A DNA stretch of 64,000 nt from Cricetomys ansorgei (taxonomy: Eukaryota > Chordata > Mammalia > Rodentia > Nesomyidae): assembly GCA_026225945.1 (NCBI GenBank), contig JAMJFZ010000769.1, positions 2,580,001 through 2,644,000 on the forward strand. Direction: 5' to 3'. Both the position numbers and the translations under genes were made by a program. Positions 22,900 to 34,449 of the stretch are shown piece by piece (position 1 is the stretch's first letter; each line of letters starts with the position of its first letter). The notes below the pieces were generated by a model that was not told the DNA's origin, did no database searches, and was given only the letters and a program-made list of their open reading frames with translations.

Positions 22900-23530
22900 T
22901 GACACGGATGAATTAGTATATTTAGGGGTAACAACATGAAAAAGAAGTGTGAGTCACCTAATAAGCAGCAGCATTGGGAAGTGGTTAACCTACCCAAGCT
23001 TCATTAGATGGTTTCTAAAAGAAATAATCATGAAGATTCTCTGGAGGTAGAGCTTCTGCTACTGCTGTAGATCAGTACTGAGCTACACAAAATAGAAAAA
23101 TGCCTAGACCTTTCTCTCAACTTCCCATCTCCTGTCAGTGGGACTCTATCTAGTAAAGAAGTCCAATTACAAAGTTTCCATAGAAATCTGCCTGTCAGGG
23201 AAAATAACAAGAAAAAAAATGACTGAAAGAGAAGCCTGGAATGGGAAGAGGAATTGCAAGGTATTCTTTAGGATCTTGTTTTCTCTTTGACTACATATAT
23301 GAGTAAAATAAATGCAAAATATAGAAATATTGTATTTAATAAACAATAAGATATCATTACTTCAGTTTTCTTCTGCATAATGGATTTCTGTTTCCTGATA
23401 TGTGAGTGGACTGCTCAAGACATAAGATATAGAGAAGAAAAAAATTGTTTGCGGATGTGCAACCTATGCACATTGTAGAAGACTTGGTATTCACAAAACT
23501 CTGACATATGCTTAATGTTCTGCCATCACC
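22900..23530. other. Unique DNA
   Basis: No gene or repeat recognised. Confidence 0.4.
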
Positions 23531-23540
23531 ACCATCAAAT

Positions 23541-23707
23541 TCTTTTTTTTTTCATATTCTTCCAAGACAGGGTTTGTCTGTGGTAACTCTGGATGTCCTG
23601 GAACTCACTTTGTAGACCAGGTTGGCCTCTAACTCACAGAAACCTACCTGCCTCTGCCTCCTGAGTGCTGGGATTAAAAGCATGCATGCCCCGCCATTGG
23701 GTAGCAT
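23541..23707 (-). mobile_element. B1 SINE, antisense, with target duplications
   Basis: Poly(T) tail at 23543-23552, then GACAGGGTTTGTCTGTGG, CCTGGAACTCACTTTGTAGA, CTGCCTCTGCCTCCTGAGTG and GGGATTAAAAGCATGC. Flanking 12-mers CCATCAAATTCT (from about 23532) and CCATCAGATTCT (from about 23708) differ at one base and are the target-site duplication. Confidence 0.94.
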
Positions 23708-24328
23708 CCATCAGATTCTTAATATTTGAGTAGTGGTCTCCCAACTTCATTTTGCACTGAATCTGAGTTCTGAAAACAATACAGCTGGTCTTCACTTTTA
23801 GTAGAGTAATTTGTTCTATCATTCTATAGAAATGTTCTTTATGTGTTATTAACGAGGATACTAAGAGCCATAAACTTATCTATCACTTTCTACTAAGAAT
23901 TTCAAACTATTCAAGAGATTCTCACTTTTCCTTCTTCACCACATCATTGATTCATTAAAAAGAGATAGGCATATATAATAGGCAAACAAATAGAATATAA
24001 CTGATAAACTCATGGTATGGTATAAGTGATTGCCAGAGTCAGGATAGAACCAAGATATTTTGACTCTTTCTAGCTCCATACAGCTCTACTGCCTGGATGC
24101 TGTGGTTTGTAGGGCATGGTCCACTAACAGAAGTAACACAGAAGCATCATTTTTAAACCTTTTCACTTAAAAAATGTAAGAATTCAGCCAAAACATATCC
24201 CAAAAGTTGTCAACAAGGAAGGAGTAAGCTACAACCATGACATAAGGAAAACTGCTTTGAAGCAACCCTGAATTCCAAAGGGTAGAAAATCCTATATGAG
24301 GGTACAGAACTACATCAAGAGTGTTAAG

Positions 24329-24440
24329 GGGTCTGGAGAGATGCTGGCACAGCACTTAAGAGCACTAACCAGTGCTTTTTTAGAGGACCCAGATTTGATT
24401 CCCAGCAGCCTCATGGTGACCCATGTCTGCAACTTTGTAA
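24329..24440 (+). mobile_element. B2 SINE, 3'-truncated
   Basis: GGGGTCTGGAGAGATGCTGG, CTTAAGAGCACTAACCAGTG and TTTTTAGAGGACCCAGATTT are the B2 5' half. The 3' half is missing. Confidence 0.8.
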
Positions 24441-25223
24441 AGTTGTTATTTAGCATTTCTACTTGGAAGGATAAAAGCTTTGAGTTGGCTTGCCAACTAT
24501 TGACTTTAGACTTTTCCCTTATAGTATGCAAATTTTGTCAAAGAAATTTTTTCTAATAGCCTATTAATATGAAATAGTTAAATTGATTTTTTAAGTAAAA
24601 GAAATACAAATGTAGGGAATTTATTAACTAAGAAGTCTTATTTAAATTCTTTTTTATTCCAATCTACTATTTTTAGTACCACACAATGTTAAAAATCCAA
24701 GTCAGTAAAATAAGGAATTAAATGCAGAAATAATTATATAGACAAAAAAATCTAAAAATGCATTTGTTGTCATTTTTAATGATTTTTTTTGCTATTTATT
24801 GTTTTGCCTTTTATCCACAGAGACTTCTAGAAATAACTGTTGCAAACATCAGACTCCAGACGGATGGATCCAAGCAACGGCATTCTAAAGATAGGAATAT
24901 TTCTGTTAAAACTAGCTCTCTTATGACAAAAATTTGCAGGATGCAATCAATAACTTGGCTTTAAAAACTATGAACATTTATTAATAAAATATTCTTATCA
25001 GTAATAGTAATTTGAATTCTTGACACTTATTTGAATTAATTTATGATTATTTTCTTTACCTTCCAGATTCTGAACTGACACCGTATCTCTAACATTTTTC
25101 CTTTTCTGGCCACAGTTGTGTCAGTGATTAAAGAAAAATCTATTTCCTCAGTCTGACTTTGGTCCTGTTAGGTTGTCATTCTCTCTGCCAAGGCAGTGAA
25201 TGCTCAGACGGCAGTTTTATAGA

Positions 25224-25252
25224 AAACAACAACAACAACAACAACAACAACA
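25224..25252 (+). repeat. (CAA)n microsatellite
   Basis: About nine perfect AAC/CAA units. Confidence 0.95.
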
Positions 25253-25565
25253 GTATTCTCTCATGTGTATTCTAGTACCCTACTTCAAAGCAAACTTTCA
25301 TTTGGACAGTCTCAGTAGAATAACACATTTGTCTTTTATTTGTCTCAATACTGAGTCAAGAAAGCTTTCTATACCAGCAATTTTCCCAAAGAAGGGAAAA
25401 ACTTCAACATTAAAAACAACCACCTACACAGCCCTCTAAACATGGCTTTCTGAGTTAAAGTATAAAAGATTTGCAATGAGAGAAAATCACATAGAATGTC
25501 TATTTCGGTGTAGAAACAAGGAACTAAAGAGGAGACCCAAAATAGGAGAGATAGAAGCATCAGTG

Positions 25566-25640
25566 CCGGTGACTCAGTAGGGGACCTTTAGCAAATCACT
25601 TAACCTCTTCTCATTGCCTTTCAAACAAATCCAGCCCTCA
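25566..25640 (+). mobile_element. MIR SINE fragment
   Basis: GGACCTTTAGCAAATCACTT followed by AACCTCTTCTCATTGCC matches the conserved centre of MIR, an ancient mammalian tRNA-derived SINE. Confidence 0.6.
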
Positions 25641-26194
25641 TCTTCCAGCACTTTCATCCCTTCCTCCCATTTGTACTGCTTCCCTTGTTTCCTCTGGGCC
25701 TCTGATACTCTCCTCCAGCCATGCTCTATGACTAAACATTTTTTTTTCTTAATCTTTCCCCTGGGTAGTTTTTTTTTCTTCTTCCCTTCTCATCTTGCTC
25801 TGTATGCCTGAGATGATTCTCGTGAGTCAGAGGATATCCTTTTAGAATCACAGTTTCCATAAAACCTTCCTGCAACAAGCTGTAAGTTACTGCTTACTTT
25901 TTTTATTTCTATAATTATTAAAGTGAACAAAACGTTCCTTACTTTTTTCTCAGAACTTTTGCCTTGATGTTTATTGAAACTTATCAAACTTATTAATCAG
26001 CTTCTTTAGTAAGAATTTACTCATCAAAAAACCTAATATTTCTTTAGAACAATTACATCCTGCTTGTTGATTCCCTCCTTTCTTGTTTCTAACCTGGGTC
26101 AGGAACACCGAAATAGATTTTGGAAATTGGTGCATTTGTCCTAGACCTAGATGGAAGAGTACTTCACAGCTTAGATGACGAAGAGGATGAAAAC

Positions 26195-26390
26195 AGGACT
26201 AACAAGATGGCTCAGTGGATAAAGGTGCCTGCTTCCAAGTGTGGCAACCCAATATCTATCCCTGGGAACTACATTCTAGAAGGAGAGAAGCAATTCCTGC
26301 AAGTTGTCCTCTGATCTTTACACATGTGCTGTGGCATGTGTGTGCCCACATACATATGCATACATATATCTTTAAATAAAATTAACAAAG
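26195..26390 (+). mobile_element. B3 SINE
   Basis: AGGACTAACAAGATGGCTCAG, AAAGGTGCCTGCTTCCAAG and TTCCTGCAAGTTGTCCTCTG are typical of B3. It ends in TTTAAATAAAATTAAC. Confidence 0.85.
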
Positions 26391-26428
26391 GTGAAGATTT
26401 ATTCTAAGTTAATTGCTGATTTAACTGC

Positions 26429-26458
26429 AATTAGTTTGTATATATATACAAACTAATT
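26429..26458. repeat. 30-bp perfect palindrome in AT-rich tract
   Basis: AATTAGTTTGTATAT is followed at once by its exact reverse complement, with the centre between 26443 and 26444. The surrounding 26440-26490 region is alternating TA. Confidence 0.95.
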
Positions 26459-26720
26459 ATATATAATTATAATTATATATATATATAAAACTTTGTATAT
26501 ACCATTTACGTTGTTCAAAGTTAGAAATTGGAATGTACTCCATCTATACCACACACTACTTAATAGAAATACGCAATGAAATTCAGAAACACACCATATT
26601 ATATATGTATATACAAGAATATATATGTACAAAGACAAACTAATATTTTTTAGGTAATCTTATTTTTTTATAAAACTAACTTGACATAACTGAGATGTCA
26701 GAAAGCATAAGAGAGTACAT

Positions 26721-26798
26721 TTTTGTAATGCTAGGGATGGAATCCAGTGCCTAACACATGTGAGACAGCTGCTCTAACATTGACCTACATTCTCCAGT
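26721..26798 (-). mobile_element. ID-type SINE, antisense
   Basis: TTTTTGTAATGCTAGGGATGG, AATCCAGTGCCTAACACATG and GCTCTAACATTGACCTACA match the reverse complement of an ID-like tRNA-derived head. Confidence 0.65.
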
Positions 26799-26867
26799 GC
26801 AAGAGCCGCGAACCTTAATGTGAAAAAAATCACTTCTTCTACATATTACTTGGCCTATTGAAGTATG

Positions 26868-26901
26868 TAAACAACAACAACAACAACAACAAAAACAACA
26901 A
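26868..26901 (+). repeat. (CAA)n microsatellite
   Basis: Seven or more AAC units with one AAAAAC interruption. Confidence 0.92.
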
Positions 26902-27265
26902 TCCTATTGTCAATGTTGATTTTATGCTGTTTCTTGCTTGCTTTAAAAATAATGATCACTGAGGAAAAAGGTGGGGGAAGCAACTTACAGCTTTTTCTCT
27001 GGATCTTTAACATCATTACATACTCCATTAATTTGACAAGAAATATTAGATGAACTACATGCACAAGAACTGGACTGGATTTACCATTTCTGTTGCTATC
27101 ATCTTCAGCCCTAAAGCCAATAAAATTCCTTTTATTATGATGGGCAGAAAAATCAAATCACTGGCTTAAGACTTTCAAAGTTCTATGACTTATATGTTGC
27201 CTCCTATAATCTGTTGAAATAGCTTTAAAGCCTCTAACATAAATGTGCAGGAGTTTGTGGAGTTA

Positions 27266-27530
27266 CTTATATATTTATTTATTTATTTTGCATATGCACA
27301 TATGCATAAAGATGAATCATACATGTGTTTGTGTGCACGTTGGGGCCAGAGGTCAATCAATGTTGGCTCTCTTCTACTATTGTTCTCCAAGTAAGTTTTT
27401 GTGAGACAGTACCTCTGACTGAAACTGACACTCATCAACTTGGCTATGCTGACTAGCTAACAAGCCCCAGGGATCCTTCTGTCTTGCCATCCCCAGTTCT
27501 GGGATTAAGGACATGTGCATCTGAACCCAA
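27266..27530 (-). mobile_element. B4 SINE, antisense
   Basis: GTTGGGGCCAGAGGTCAATC, AGCCCCAGGGATCCTTCTGT, TTGCCATCCCCAGTTCTGGG and ATTAAGGACATGTGCATCTG are antisense B4 wording. The ID-like head at the right is missing. Confidence 0.75.
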
Positions 27531-29600
27531 CTTTTTAAAATTTTTTCTTCTTTTATGTAATACATATCAACAACCCCTACCCTCCCTCCATTCCTCCCAG
27601 CTCCTCCATCCACCCTCTCCTATTATATACAAAATCTCCTATTATATATCATCCTCCATCCCACCCACTCATCACCCTAACCCCCTCACTACCAACACCA
27701 TACCTCCTGCTTCTCCCTATACAAGAGAACAGTCTTCCCAGGGTCAAACTGGGCAAAAATAGGATAGAGCTAGGCACCATTCTGCACACTGAGGGTGTAC
27801 CAGGCAACCCAGCTGCAGGAAATGGGTCCCAAAGGCAGGCTAAAGCATCAGAGAATCCCCATATACACTCTAGGTTACAGGTTCTCCGCAGGAACTCCAA
27901 GCCAGACAACCACATAACACATCTAGTAGACCCTTCACGTTCGCTGCCTTCTAACACAGGCTCTGAGACACCCCAAGAACTCTGGTCCACTGATTCCCTG
28001 TAGTCTGCTGTCCTGATATTCATGACCCACTGGTCCCCGAATTGCCTCCTTCCTCTCTTATGTGAGTTTTCTGGAACTATGTATGATGCTTGGTTCTGGG
28101 CCTCTGCATCTGTTCCCATCTGCTTTTGGCAGAAGCCTCTCTGATGGAGACTAGACTAGGTACCAATCTATGAGTAAAAGATATCATTATAAATTGCCTC
28201 CTCACTATCCAGTCTCTAGTTCCTGGCCTATCCTGCAGAATCAGGCCTGAGTTCTCTCCTCTGGAATGGGGTTCTGTCCTTCCATTGTCCCAGTGGGTCC
28301 TGTAGGTAGGATGGGTTATAGGTGGAAGGTATTGTGGCTGGGGTGGTATACAAGTCCCTCCACTGGGAGCCTTGCTGGCAACAGGAGATAGCTTGTTCAG
28401 GCTCCCCATTCCCTATTGCTAGAAGTCCTTGCCATGGTATCTATCATGGGCTCCAGTGATTTTCCACCCCCTTGGTCTGCAAATGTGCCCCCTCAATGTC
28501 CACCAGTTCCATCTGTCTCTCCATACACTTTCCCACATCTGGCCTCCTCTCCTCCCATTTTTGTCCTACCCCAGCCCACCCACACCTTCTGTTCCACCAC
28601 CCCACCCCTCCACCCCAGCAGGGAGATCCCAGTGTCACAACCAAGCCCCTCATTGTTGTTCAGACTCTAGACTCTCTGGGTCTGTGGATTGCAGCAACTT
28701 TATCCTTTGCTTAACAGTTAATAACTACTTATATGTGAGTACATGCTGAGTTTGTCTTCTGGGACTAGGCTATCTTACTCAGAATGATTTTTTTCTAGTT
28801 CTAACCACTTGCCTGCAAAATTCATGTTGTCATTTTTTTTAATAGCTGAGCAGTACTCCATTGTGTAAATGTATCACAATTTATTTATCTATTCTTCAGT
28901 TGAGGGACATAGAGGCTGTTTCCAGCTCCTGGCTATTATGAACAAAGCTACTATGAACATAATTGAGGAAACATCCTTGTGGTAGGATGGAATGTCCTTG
29001 GGGTATATGCCCAGAAGTGGTATAGCTGGGTCTTGAGGTAAGTAGATTTCCAATTTCCTGAGGAATCATCATATTGTTTCCATAATGGCTGAACAAGTTT
29101 GCACTTCCACCAGCAATGAAGGACTGTTCCCCTTGCTCCACAACCTCACCAATTATTTATCTTAGCCATTCTGACAGGTGTAAGATGGAATCTCTGGGTA
29201 GTTTTTATTTGCATTTCCCTGATGGCTAAGGATGTTGAACATTTCTTTAAGGGTTTCTCAGCCATTCGAGATTCCTCTTTTGAGAAATCTTTGTTTAGAT
29301 CAGAATCCCACTTTTTGATTGGATTATTTGGTCTGTTAATGTCTAGTTTTTTGTGTTCTTTATATATTTTGGATATTAGTTTTCTATCAGAAGTGAAGTT
29401 GGTGAAAATCTTTTTCCCAATCTGTGGGCTGCCATTTTGTCTTATTGACAGTATCTTTTGTTATACAGAAGCTTTTCAGTTTCATGAGGTCCTTTATTAA
29501 TTGTTGACCTTGGTGCCTGAGCTGTCAATGTTCTGTTTAAAGAGAATGTGCCAATGCATTCAAGGCTATTCCTCACTTTCTCATCTAGGTTCAATTTATC
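27531..29600 (-). mobile_element. LINE-1, antisense, 5'-truncated
   Basis: The element's 3' end is at the low-coordinate side. The 3' UTR spans about 27531-28740 and the C-terminal part of ORF2 about 28740-29600. ORF2 is recognised from antisense wording such as TAGCTGAGCAGTACTCCATT, GGTATATGCCCAGAAGTGG, TTTGCACTTCCACCAGCAAT and TTCTTTATATATTTTGG. No reading frame covers the ORF2 remnant. The 156-residue and smaller ORFs lie in the 3' UTR and are not proteins. It is truncated near 29600, as most LINE-1 insertions are. Confidence 0.9.
28594..28616 (-). repeat. G-rich tract in LINE-1 3' UTR
   Basis: The minus strand reads GGGGTGGAGGGGTGGGGTGG, which could form a G-quadruplex. A polypurine, quadruplex-capable tract is a known feature of mammalian LINE-1 3' UTRs and supports the strand call. 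Confidence 0.75.
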
Positions 29601-29734
29601 TTATACTCATCTCTTTTTGATCATGTGTCTAGCTTATGAAATAACCATTTGTTCCAATTTTAGTTCTTTTTTTACTATTTTTGTCATTGTTGAATTTTTA
29701 GTTATCATTTGACAGTTATATAGATACATATAAC

Positions 29735-30005
29735 ATGTATTGATTAAACCTACCCCAAGTCCATCCTCTTCAACACCTCTTTTATTCCTTCCACACACTT
29801 TCCCAATGGGTTTTTTTTTTAATTTTGCTTTTTTCTTGTTTAAAAAAAAATACCCATTGAATCTACTTAGTACTGTGAGACTATGCATATGTGTGAGATA
29901 TCTTTGAAGAAAACTGATTCTTCCTTCCAAAGTAGCCATCGATGGCCACTAAATTTTTGGTTAGGGTTGAGAATTCATGAGGCTGTCCTGCATTCATCTT
30001 GGTAC
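29735..30005 (-). mobile_element. LINE-1 3' UTR fragment, antisense
   Basis: ACCCATTGAATCTACTTAGT, AAAACTGATTCTTCCTTCC and AAGTAGCCATCGATGGCCAC match Lx-type 3' UTR text. It is separate from the larger LINE-1 to its left, which ends about 130 bp before it. Confidence 0.6.
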
Positions 30006-30007
30006 CC

Positions 30008-30062
30008 ATTTTTTTATGTGGGTGCTAGGAACCCAAACTCAGGTCCTCATGCTAGCAAAAGA
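30008..30062 (-). mobile_element. B4 SINE fragment, antisense
   Basis: TTTTTTTATGTGGGTGCTAGG, AACCCAAACTCAGGTCCTCA and TGCTAGCAAAAG are the antisense ID-like end of B4. Confidence 0.6.
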
Positions 30063-30173
30063 AGTTTTTTTGTTTGTTTATTTTTGTTTTTGTTTTCCCA
30101 TTGAGTTATATAATCTGCACTGGATTTTATTTTAACACATACTTTTGTAGTATTTTAATTTTAATTGATTTTG

Positions 30174-30383
30174 AGATTTTATTTATTTTTATTTTATGTG
30201 TATGGCTATTCAGCCTGCATCCATGTCTGTGCAGAATGTGAATGCAGTAGCTGAAGAGGCCAAGAGAGGGCGTTGGACCACCTGGGACTAGAGTTACAGC
30301 TGCCACATAGATCTTGAGAATAGAGCCCATGCACTTTGAAAGAGCAGCCAGTGCTCTTCACCTTTTAGCCATCTCTCTAGTCC
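30174..30383 (-). mobile_element. B2 SINE, antisense
   Basis: A T-rich tail, then ATCCATGTCTGTGCAGAATG, GCCAAGAGAGGGCGTTGG, AGCCAGTGCTCTTCACC and TAGCCATCTCTCTAGTCC. Full length. Confidence 0.92.
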
Positions 30384-30389
30384 TATAAT

Positions 30390-31775
30390 TTGAAAATGTT
30401 TATAGTTTTACAATATAGCTTTGATTATATATTGCTTTAAAATCAACTGCAAGAAACCATTTTCTCCATTCTCCCTAGAAAAAACATATGCATTTAACTA
30501 CCTGATTGGACTTTTTGTAGTTGTTTATTTTCTCTTTCTCAGATCATGGACTCATCAGTTTTTAGATGATTATAATTTTAAAATGTTCTACTGTATCCAT
30601 TGTTTTCAGTCACTAAAACATATTTGGAAGACACAGGAAACAAAGAGAAATAATTTGATATTCTTAGAGGATATTCCAGGGAAAATGTTGCTAACATTGA
30701 TCTTTTGGATTTTTTCTTCACACAAATAGGCACTTCACTGTCAACTTGATTTATAAGAAAACTTAAAAATGTTATCTATGGATGTCCAGGTGCCTGCTGG
30801 AGGTCCTGGTGGCTGCAGAGATAAGCAGGTGCCTCCTTAATGCCCAGGTGCCTGTAGATTTTGGCAGTGAAGCCCAATTTCAGGTTGAACTTCATCATAC
30901 TTAATTGCAGGCTAATGTAGTCCAAGTGAATGTCCATGATCATAGGAGTCTGTTGCCTCTAAAAACCATAGTGATGCCAGTGATCCATGCTTCTGCCATA
31001 CAATCTGCACTTAATTTTCTTTTATTTGTTTGTTTGTTTGTTTTTAGGGCAGAGATCTGGGAGGCTGGACCATGAAGGAATGAGAAGAGGGTGTTATTGA
31101 GATACATTGTATGAAACTCAAATTATTAATTACATAAAATGGCATCTAGACGAAAAATAAATTCAAATGATATGAGACACATCACTTGAATTTAGGATTG
31201 TATATTTTTCCACATACTTGGATATAATAGAAGAAGTATAAATTGGAAATTAAGACAGCTAGGAAAAAGTGGATTGTCTAGGGACTTTATAGCTCAAAGA
31301 GCAACATGATTTTCACCTCTCTGGATGTCCTTATTACTTTCCATAGATACTGGACAGGGAGTTTCAGAGTTAAAATCAGTAATCATTGAAATATCCTTAA
31401 AAATGAAGGAGTCATTTCTCTAAGCTAAAGAACTAGAGAAAGTGTGACATATGAACTTAAAAATACCTTTAGACAATATTCACCATATCCAACCAAGTAT
31501 GAACTGATTTTAACAAAAGACTGTCCATTAGGACCCCAAAGGTTTCAGTGGTGCTTAGTGGGTGCTTTGTGCTTCACTTTGCCACATAGAGTACAGGGTG
31601 GCACATTTTCTTCACTCTTCCTGGATGATGGGTATGAGCTAATAATGTGTCTGCTGATGGAATCAGACAGCACTGGAATTCCCGTGCAGTGTGATATTAA
31701 ACAGGTTGATGAGACAATTGAACTTCCATTTCCCACCCATTCTAAACAGGACATGTTCCAGTTCTGCTAAGATAC
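30390..31775. other. Unclassified DNA
   Basis: No gene. A TTTG run sits at 31025-31045. The stretch 30780-31020 is GC-richer and repeats the word CAGGTGCCT (30788, 30827, 30845), but I cannot assign it. A 108-residue frame at 31444-31770 has no recognisable domain. Confidence 0.35.
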
Positions 31776-31779
31776 TGTT

Positions 31780-34445
31780 GTCAGGGTTGATCAGAGACCT
31801 TAGCCTTTCACCCCTGCCTGATAGGAACAGGTGGTCAAGAGACATTCCTAATCCAGTGTAGTGACTTGGTAGTAGTGGGATCCAGTAGTGAGCTATGCCA
31901 TTTCTTCACCTAGGGTCAACAAGACTGAGCCAAGTTAGAAAAAGTTGCAGCTAATATCCATTTCATTTTTTTTTCTCCAGGCTTTAATGTCAACAGGGTC
32001 CAGTAGGAAGCTATGATTCTGTCTTCATCCAGAATCAAAGAAAATGGATGGAATGGTAGGATGTAGGGTTAGTTTTTAACTCTCTTTCTTTGGTATCAGT
32101 GAAGTTTATGGAGAGTGAGCTGCCCTCTCACAGAATGGTGTGAGTCAGTTCTCTACATTTCCTTTGGGTAGTATCAGCAGGCTCTAGTGAAAAACTGAAC
32201 TTTTATCTCACACAGGTATTCAGGTGGATGATTCTGTGACCTACTTCCACCAAGATCATGTTTACAGGACCAAGGTAGCAGTTAGACCTACACTCCACTC
32301 ACATGAAATAAGACAGCTTTAGTTACTTGTGACCACATGGTTTTGGTAGGGTACATGGGGAAAAAGAACATGCACAGTACACTGTTCTCATGCTACAATG
32401 GAACAGACGATTACTTTCTAAAAAGAGGTGATTAAATAGGATTCAGTGTCTCATAATATCTACAATGTCTACAATATAATAAGAAATCTTTTGTCATGTT
32501 AATAGCCAAGAAAATTGCAGCATGAATGAGAAAAAAAAAGACAATCATCTGATAACAACACTAAGATGAATCAGATCTTGGCATTATCTGACAAGGTTTC
32601 TAAAGCAACCATCATAAAAATAGATGCTGTAAAAAGGAGTCAAATTGACATCATAGAATTGAAATATTAAAAAGAAAATGTTCAATAGGTGGGCTTAATG
32701 TTTGACTGGTGATGGAAGAGGATAGAACCAGTGAATTTAAGGACAGGTTTTTAGAATTTACCCAATCCAGAATTTATCTCTACTGTGAAGAGAAAAGAAA
32801 GTCAGAAAGTGGAAAAAATAGCACATAGCTTTGAAACAATAGCAGAAATCTAAAATTTATGTTGTTAGAGGCTAAGAAGAAGAAAAAAATAGTTCTAAAA
32901 AAAGTCTCCTGTTATGAGCAACTGACATAACTTCTAGACTGCCAATCAGCAAGACATTAAAGAAGTGAACAGTAAAGCCAACCAAAAATTTCTAATTGTC
33001 ATACATGGAGTAATTCAACCCTGGGCAGTAAAATATAATCACCAAGAAAGACCATATCCTGAGACGTAAGTGAATGTATCTCAACAAATTTCAAAGAATA
33101 TCAGTTGCTTGAAGTATGGTACTAGTGCATACATGCACACACACACAGGAAAATGTTTATTTACTTGAGATAACATGTATATATAAAATATATAAATAAA
33201 GAAGAGCTCTCAGGGAAAATAATTAAAAATAGATGTAATGGTTCTGAAAATACAGCACATTTAAATGTGGAACAGAATTTCATCCTGCAGAATTTGAAGT
33301 ATTAAAAAAATATACACATCAAATTAATTTTACTAGCATCTAAATAGAACTTTGTACTTAGTAGATTATTAGATATACTACCAAAATGATAAGCAACATA
33401 AAAAATGATGAACTTCACTTTCAGGATAGCCCAGTAAGTAACTGAATAAGTTGCCCATGTTATTACTCAGTAAGAAAATGCAAATGAAACTTCCAATGTG
33501 GTACACCTCACTCCAATAAGGATGACTGTTTTTGTTTTTGTTTTGTTTTTTAAAGCAGACAATACTAAAGTCTTGGCGATTTGTAAAATCTGGGAACCTT
33601 ATTGAGTTGATGACAGAAATATAAAATGATGCAAATGATTCAGGGAACAATCTACAACTTGGCCACATGTTAATTGCAGAATTTCATATGACCAAGAAAT
33701 TCCATGCTTGAGAACACGTTCAAATGAAATGAAAGCTTTTGTTCACAAAAATATTCAAAAATGAACTTCATAGCAACATTTCTCATGGTGGCCAAATCGT
33801 TAAAGCAATCCAAATGTCCATAAACAGATTCATGGGCATTATTTTAAGAATGGAATATTACTTAGACATAAAAATTGATTAATGATACATGCTACAATGT
33901 GAAACTTGAAAACATTATTTTATGTTAAAAAAGACAAACACAGCTGAATATTAATTCCATTTATTACAAATGTTTAAAACAGCAAGTTTGTAAGAAAAAA
34001 ATTAGTGTTTACCAGGACTGAGAGAATAAGAATTTAAGACTAATGAATATAACTTCTCCATTTTTATTTTTTTTCAAGATTTATTTTGTGTGTATTAGTG
34101 TTCTGTTTTCATGTATATATTTATATGACATGCATGCCTGGTGTTCTCAGAGGTAAGAAAAGGTTGTCAGATGCCCTAGAAGTTGAGTTATGGATGGTTA
34201 TCAACCACCATGTGGGTGGTGGAAAACCTATTTCAGGTTTTCTGAAAGAACAACAAGTGGGCTTTAACTACTGAGGCCACTCTCCAGCCCCAATATATGA
34301 TTTCTTTTTGAGGTGACAAATTCATCATAGTGATGAATGCTTAGCTGTATAAATCTACTAAATGCTATTGAAATGTACACTTTAAATTTTATAAGCATTA
34401 TGGTGTATAAATTATGGCTCAATAAAATGAATAAAATAAAAGTAA
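31780..34445 (+). mobile_element. Ancient LINE-1 (L1M class) with ORF1 remnant
   Basis: The 5' part (about 31780-32530) has L1M-style 5' UTR wording with GGTGTGAGTCAG-type phrases. ORF1 remnants follow: GACAATCATCTGATAACAAC, TTATCTGACAAGGTTTCTAA and AGCAACCATCATAAAAATAG near 32540-32625, and wording typical of later ORF1 to about 33060. Most of ORF2 is missing. The ORF2 3' end and 3' UTR resume from about 33380 (AGTAAGAAAATGCAAATGAA, then GTGTCCA-like and ATGGAATATTACTTAGACAT phrases). The 3' end lies near 34445 (TATGGCTCAATAAAATG). A B2 interrupts it at 34068-34292. No intact frame. Confidence 0.78.
34068..34292 (-). mobile_element. B2 SINE inserted in the L1M, antisense
   Basis: Starts with ATTTTTTTTCAAGATTTATT and ends CTGAGGCCACTCTCCAGCCCC. 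Middle wording TGGTTATCAACCACCATGTG is typical. L1M sequence continues on both sides, so the B2 is younger. Confidence 0.88.
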
Positions 34446-34449
34446 ATGG

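Larger units (their letters stand above)
23720..25560. other. Unique AT-rich DNA with a B2 fragment and a CAA run
   Basis: Apart from the B2 fragment (24329) and the CAA microsatellite (25224) nothing is recognised. A stretch at about 24820 starts after TTTTATCCACAG, which resembles a splice acceptor, and stays open for about 45 codons. With no homology I do not call an exon. Confidence 0.4.

Noticed and set aside
24820..24962. Possible exon after a TTTTATCCACAG acceptor-like site
   Set aside because: An acceptor-like word and about 45 open codons are common by chance. There is no homology and no donor site that fits well.
27484..28749. Several overlapping ORFs of 80-156 residues on both strands
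   Set aside because: They lie in the GC-rich 3' UTR of an antisense LINE-1, which is non-coding. Proline-, serine- and glycine-rich translations reflect base composition.
31444..31770. 108-residue ORF on the plus strand
   Set aside because: No recognisable family. It lies just before L1M 5' UTR-like sequence and may be part of that or chance.
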